Under the pieces are notes generated by a model. That model worked only from the letters and a program-made list of their open reading frames with translations. It was not told the origin of the DNA and ran no database searches. This document shows positions 60,825 to 64,000 of a stretch of DNA of 64,000 bases, piece after piece. The stretch spans positions 2,852,001 through 2,916,000 of the forward strand of contig NZ_CP013979.1 in NCBI RefSeq assembly GCF_001660485.1, written 5' to 3'. Within the stretch, counting starts at the first letter, position 1. Every line of letters starts with the position of its first letter. Both the position numbers and the translations under genes were made by a program. The DNA comes from Agromyces aureus. Lineage in GTDB: Bacteria > Actinomycetota > Actinomycetes > Actinomycetales > Microbacteriaceae.

Positions 60825-61883
60825 ATGGCTGTTCGCAGCAAGGTCGCTCGCGGCCTGATGGCGACCGCGGCGATCGCCCTGGCCCTGACCACCGCGGCTT
60901 GCACCAGCAAGGCCGCGAACACCGAGGCATCGGCGGAGGGCGGCGATCTCGCATCGGTGAACGTGGCCCTCGTGCCAGGTGGATCCCACCCCTACTTCCA
61001 GCCGTGGAAGGCCGCCGGAGAGCTCGCCGTGACCGACTTCGGCCTCGGCTCGAGCGTCTTCAACGAGACCGCGGAGTGGGACCAGGCCAAGCAGAACGAG
61101 GTGATCAACTCGCTCGCCGCTCAGGGCGTCAACGCCTTCGGCATCTTCGGCGTCTCCCCGACCGACATCAACACGACGTTCAAGACGCTGAAGGAGCAGG
61201 GCTTCGCCGTCGGCTCGCTCGCCTCCTGCCCGGCCGGCGACGTGAACGAGGCGGACTTCTGCCTCTCGACCGACACCGAGGTCGCGGCATACAAGGCGGC
61301 CCAGGCGGCCATCGAGGCGATGGGCGGCAAGGGCAACCTCGTCCACCTGACCGGCAACAACGTCGACTCCAACACGCAGCGCCGCATCGCCGGCGTCGAG
61401 AAGGCCGTCGACGAGACCAACGGCGCCGTGACCCTGCTCAGCACGGTCACGGACATCGACGTCGACCTCGGCACGGCGCAGAAGGCCGTGGCCGACCTGC
61501 TCGCGGCCAAGGGCTCGGAGATCAACGGATTCGTGTCGACCGCGTACAACCCGGCCGTCGCCTCCGCGTCCGCGGTGAAGGAGTCCGGCCTTCCGATCAA
61601 GGTCGTCGCCATCGACGATGACCAGGTGATCCTCGACGGCATCGCCGACGGCTCCGTCTCGGCGACGGTCGTGCAGAACCCGACCGGCCAGGCGTACGTC
61701 GGCTCGTGGGTGCTCGCACAACTGCAGTCGAAGGCCTGCACGGTCAAGGACCCCGGCGTGATCGTCGACTCCGGCTCGTTCGTCGTCACCGGCGACAACG
61801 TCGGCACCTACACCGAGGAGCAGGACGCCGAGTCCGAGAAGATCATGGGCCAGTTCGAGAACGACCTCCTCGACTGCAAGTAA
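60825..61883 (+). CDS. sugar-binding lipoprotein of an ABC transporter (periplasmic-binding-protein-like I fold)
   Basis: A 352-residue extracellular lipoprotein: signal peptide with lipobox LTTAAC (Cys26), then a type I periplasmic-binding fold (about residues 45-335; VNVALVPGGSHPYFQPWKAA, FGIFGVSPTDINTTF, GNNVDSNTQRRIAGVEKA, VVAIDDDQVILDGIADG). Relatives serve ribose, rhamnose or autoinducer-2-like uptake. GGAGGAA is 6 nt from the ATG. It is the first gene of a unit continuing with a dehydratase and an RbsC-type permease. The ligand is unknown. Confidence 0.92.
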   Translation: MAVRSKVARGLMATAAIALALTTAACTSKAANTEASAEGGDLASVNVALVPGGSHPYFQPWKAAGELAVTDFGLGSSVFNETAEWDQAKQNEVINSLAAQGVNAFGIFGVSPTDINTTFKTLKEQGFAVGSLASCPAGDVNEADFCLSTDTEVAAYKAAQAAIEAMGGKGNLVHLTGNNVDSNTQRRIAGVEKAVDETNGAVTLLSTVTDIDVDLGTAQKAVADLLAAKGSEINGFVSTAYNPAVASASAVKESGLPIKVVAIDDDQVILDGIADGSVSATVVQNPTGQAYVGSWVLAQLQSKACTVKDPGVIVDSGSFVVTGDNVGTYTEEQDAESEKIMGQFENDLLDCK

Positions 61884-61911
61884 CCGAAGCACGACGGAGC
61901 ACACCGACACC

Positions 61912-63000
61912 ATGACCACCATCACCGCGGCACGCGCCTCCCTGATCGACCTCGAGGTCGAGACCGTGCGCACCGACGCCGTCCAGAGCTTCCTGAAGCA
62001 GGAGACGATCTTCCTCGAGATCGACACTGCCGACGGGCTCACGGGTGTCGGGTACTCCTACACGATCGGAACAGGTGGTCGCGCAGTCCTCTCGATGCTG
62101 CGCGACCACCTGGTCCCGCTCCTGCCTGGCCTCGACAGCCGAAACGTCGAAGGCATCTGGGTCGAGCTCTTCCGCTCGACCCGGGCCACGACGGTGGGCG
62201 CGATCACCTCGCTCGCGCTCGCCGCCGTCGACACGGCCCTCTGGGACCTCCGATCCCGACGGGCAGGCGAACCCCTCTGGCAGATCGCCGGAGGCCATCG
62301 GCAGCGTGTTCCCCTCTACGACACCGAGGGCGGCTGGTTGCACCTGCCGACCGAGGACCTCGTCGAGGGCGCGCTCGCCTCGCAGGCGAAGGGCCTGCGC
62401 GGCGTCAAGCTCAAGGTCGGCAAGCCGGCCGTTCGCGAAGATCGCGAGCGCCTGCTCGCGGTGCGCGAGGCGGTCGGCGACGACCTCCACATCATGGTCG
62501 ACGCCAACCAGTCGATGACGGCGGCCGAGGCGATCCGCCGCGCTGCGGCGTTCGAGGACGCCGACCTCTACTGGTTCGAGGAACCGCTTCCGGCCGACGA
62601 CGTGAGCGGACATTCCCGTCTCGCCTCGTCGACGAGCATCCCCATCGCGGTGGGCGAGTCCATGTACTCGATCGGGCAGTTCCGCGACTACCTGCACCGC
62701 GGTGCCGCCGGCATCGTGCAGGTGGATGTCGCCCGCATCGGCGGCGTGACCCCCTGGCTCAAGGTCGCGCACCTCGCCGAGGCGTACAACGTGGCCGTAT
62801 GCCCGCACTTTCTGATGGAACTGCACGTGAGCCTCGTGGCCGCGGTGCCGAACGGCGCATACGTCGAGCACATCCCCCAGCTCCGCGGCATCACGAAGAC
62901 CGTGCTCGTCGTCGACGACGGCTGGGCGGTCGCGCCGTCGTCGCCGGGCCTCGGCATCGAATGGGATGCCGACGAGATCGACCGGAGGCGAGTCGCATGA
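61912..63000 (+). CDS. enolase-superfamily dehydratase (mandelate racemase/muconate lactonizing enzyme type)
   Basis: A 362-residue enzyme with the capping domain (1-120) and a TIM barrel. Acid-base residues are Lys166/Lys168 (KLKVGK), metal ligands Asp197 (DANQ), Glu223 (WFEEPL) and Glu249 (GESMYS), and the Asp272-His299 dyad (VDVARIGG; CPHFLMELH). The KxK plus His-Asp set marks the mandelate-racemase subgroup of racemases and acid-sugar dehydratases. Sitting inside an ABC transporter operon with a FadR-type regulator, it most likely dehydrates an imported aldonic or uronic acid. Its stop overlaps the permease start (ATGA). Confidence 0.9.
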   Translation: MTTITAARASLIDLEVETVRTDAVQSFLKQETIFLEIDTADGLTGVGYSYTIGTGGRAVLSMLRDHLVPLLPGLDSRNVEGIWVELFRSTRATTVGAITSLALAAVDTALWDLRSRRAGEPLWQIAGGHRQRVPLYDTEGGWLHLPTEDLVEGALASQAKGLRGVKLKVGKPAVREDRERLLAVREAVGDDLHIMVDANQSMTAAEAIRRAAAFEDADLYWFEEPLPADDVSGHSRLASSTSIPIAVGESMYSIGQFRDYLHRGAAGIVQVDVARIGGVTPWLKVAHLAEAYNVAVCPHFLMELHVSLVAAVPNGAYVEHIPQLRGITKTVLVVDDGWAVAPSSPGLGIEWDADEIDRRRVA

Positions 63001-64000
63001 GCCGTGGATCCGTTCGTGCGACCAGCCTGATCAGCGACAACCGCGTCGGGCTCCTCCTGCTCATCGTCGTGCTCGTGGCCCTCATCGGCAGCCTCAAGCC
63101 CATGTTCTTCTCGCCCGCCTTCGTGATCGGCCCGATGCTCACGAGCATCGCCATCTTCACGGTCGTCGGGCTCGCGCAGATGGTCGTGCTCTCGGTCGGC
63201 CAGATGAACCTCGCCGTCGGCGGCATGGCCGCGATCGGCGCGATGGGCTCGGCGATGATCTTCCAGGCGTTCGACGTCCCGCTCATCGTCGGCATCCTCG
63301 TGGGCCTCGCATTCGGCGGCGCCGTCGGGGCGCTCTGCGGCGTGCTGATCGCCTACGCGGGGGTCAACTCCTTCGTGGTGACCCTGGCCATGAGCTTCGC
63401 GCTCCTCGGCCTCGTCCCCGCCGTCTACTCATGGGTGAGCACGGGCAACGCGATCACCGTGCAGACGCCGGGTCTCGCCGAGCTCGGCCGCTCGAAGCTC
63501 TCCGACCTCTGCCTCGGCGACGTGTGCGGGCCAGACGGCATTCCGCTCATCCTCTTCGTCGCCCTCGCGGCGATGATCGTGATCGGGCTCCTCTTCGCCA
63601 GGTCGCGCGTCGGCCGCGAGATCCTCCTGACGGGATCGAACGACCGAGCCGCGCTGCTCTCCGCGATCCCGGTGCCACGTCGCATCATCACCGTGCACAC
63701 CCTCTCGGGCGCGCTCGCGGCACTCGCGGGGTTCATGCTCGGAGCCAGCACCGGGTCGTTCACCCCCGGCATCGGCCAGGAGTTCATGCTGCAGTCCTTC
63801 CTCGGCCCGATCCTCGGCGGCACGCTGCTCGCCGGAGGGTATGTCTCGGTGATCGGCACCTTCCTCGGCATCACGCTCACGGTCGTGATCCGCCAGGGCC
63901 TCCTGCTGTTCGGCGTCGGCATCGAGGGGCTCAACATCCTGCTCGGCACGATCCTGCTCATCGCCCTCTCGGCCGACCGCATCCGCTCGGTGACGGGCGC
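62997..64000 (+). CDS. ABC transporter permease, RbsC type (partial at window end)
   Basis: The reading frame from ATG 62997 stays open to the last base (334 codons seen). It encodes a BPD_transp_2/RbsC-like permease: GLLLLIVVLVALIGSLKPMF, MVVLSVGQMNLAVGGMAA, GVNSFVVTLAMSFALLGL and ITVHTLSGALAALAGFMLG are the typical helices. It overlaps the dehydratase stop. Only a few residues should be missing. The ATPase and further permease genes are expected immediately downstream. Confidence 0.92.
   Translation, partial: MSRGSVRATSLISDNRVGLLLLIVVLVALIGSLKPMFFSPAFVIGPMLTSIAIFTVVGLAQMVVLSVGQMNLAVGGMAAIGAMGSAMIFQAFDVPLIVGILVGLAFGGAVGALCGVLIAYAGVNSFVVTLAMSFALLGLVPAVYSWVSTGNAITVQTPGLAELGRSKLSDLCLGDVCGPDGIPLILFVALAAMIVIGLLFARSRVGREILLTGSNDRAALLSAIPVPRRIITVHTLSGALAALAGFMLGASTGSFTPGIGQEFMLQSFLGPILGGTLLAGGYVSVIGTFLGITLTVVIRQGLLLFGVGIEGLNILLGTILLIALSADRIRSVTG

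Noticed and set aside
1..64000. tRNA, rRNA, CRISPR or prophage genes
   Set aside because: I scanned the intergenic gaps by eye and saw no cloverleaf with a TTC-type T-loop, no regularly spaced repeats with unique spacers and no phage structural genes; a tRNAscan or CRISPR search would be needed to exclude weak cases.

Overview
This 64 kb window is chromosomal DNA of a very GC-rich actinobacterium. Third codon positions are almost all G or C, GTG and TTG starts are frequent, and many genes begin 6-8 nt after a TANNNT box with no Shine-Dalgarno sequence. Gene content (Lrp-controlled branched-chain 2-oxoacid dehydrogenase, DUF5302, DUF3376 patatin, CE1759-type FMN reductase, emfourin) and the abundant word CGGATGCCGCGG/CCGCGGCATCCG suggest Microbacteriaceae, for example an Agromyces- or Microbacterium-like soil organism. 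That placement is an inference.

Layout. 0.1-5.6 kb: two divergent TetR/enzyme pairs with visible operators (alpha/beta hydrolase; MBL-fold hydrolase), then a SulP transporter overlapping a GAP-family membrane protein. 5.7-13 kb: amino-acid/acyl-CoA catabolism, with a methylcrotonyl-type carboxyltransferase and its divergent TetR, and an E1alpha-E1beta-E2 dehydrogenase operon divergent from an Lrp regulator with a near-perfect dyad operator; a pterin dehydratase and a GNAT protein lie between. 13-18.4 kb: ATP-grasp enzyme, an ArsR-like regulator behind a 60-bp symmetric operator array, a secreted SGNH hydrolase and pnp. 18.7-24.3 kb: a single protein joining a GT4 glycosyltransferase to an SGNH hydrolase, divergent from a TetR-ABC exporter operon. 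24.3-36.4 kb: DUF5302, a 1354-aa patatin-like membrane protein, DedA, a two-component flavin monooxygenase/FMN reductase operon, secreted M28 aminopeptidase, thioredoxin, a second LLM oxidoreductase and an EamA exporter.

36.5-42.7 kb is the most plastic part: a CGNR regulator, a complete IS30-type element (37230-39064) with terminal inverted repeats and an 8-bp target duplication, a DUF998 protein, an SRPBCC protein, two 5'-truncated gene fragments (RidA and a monooxygenase domain) abutting head to head, an HNH nuclease and a uracil-DNA glycosylase. rpsO follows at 43 kb; it lies 24 kb upstream of pnp in the same orientation although these genes are usually neighbours.

43.4-59.9 kb: membrane and stress genes (DUF4190/DUF4352 protein, DUF488, two CPBP proteins, HAD phosphatase, PrsW, FKBP), a 1457-aa secreted alpha-L-rhamnosidase, an M4 protealysin-like protease directly followed by its emfourin-type inhibitor, a lysoplasmalogenase-like protein, an FAD-linked oxidase and an Ada-AlkA repair fusion. 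60-64 kb: a carbohydrate-acid catabolic locus (FadR/GntR regulator, sugar-binding lipoprotein, enolase-superfamily dehydratase, RbsC-type permease) that runs off the window end.

I saw no rRNA, tRNA, CRISPR array or phage. The observations I would follow first are the GT4-SGNH fusion, the symmetric operator array at 14031-14090, the protease-inhibitor pair, and the truncated-gene junction near 40.99 kb.
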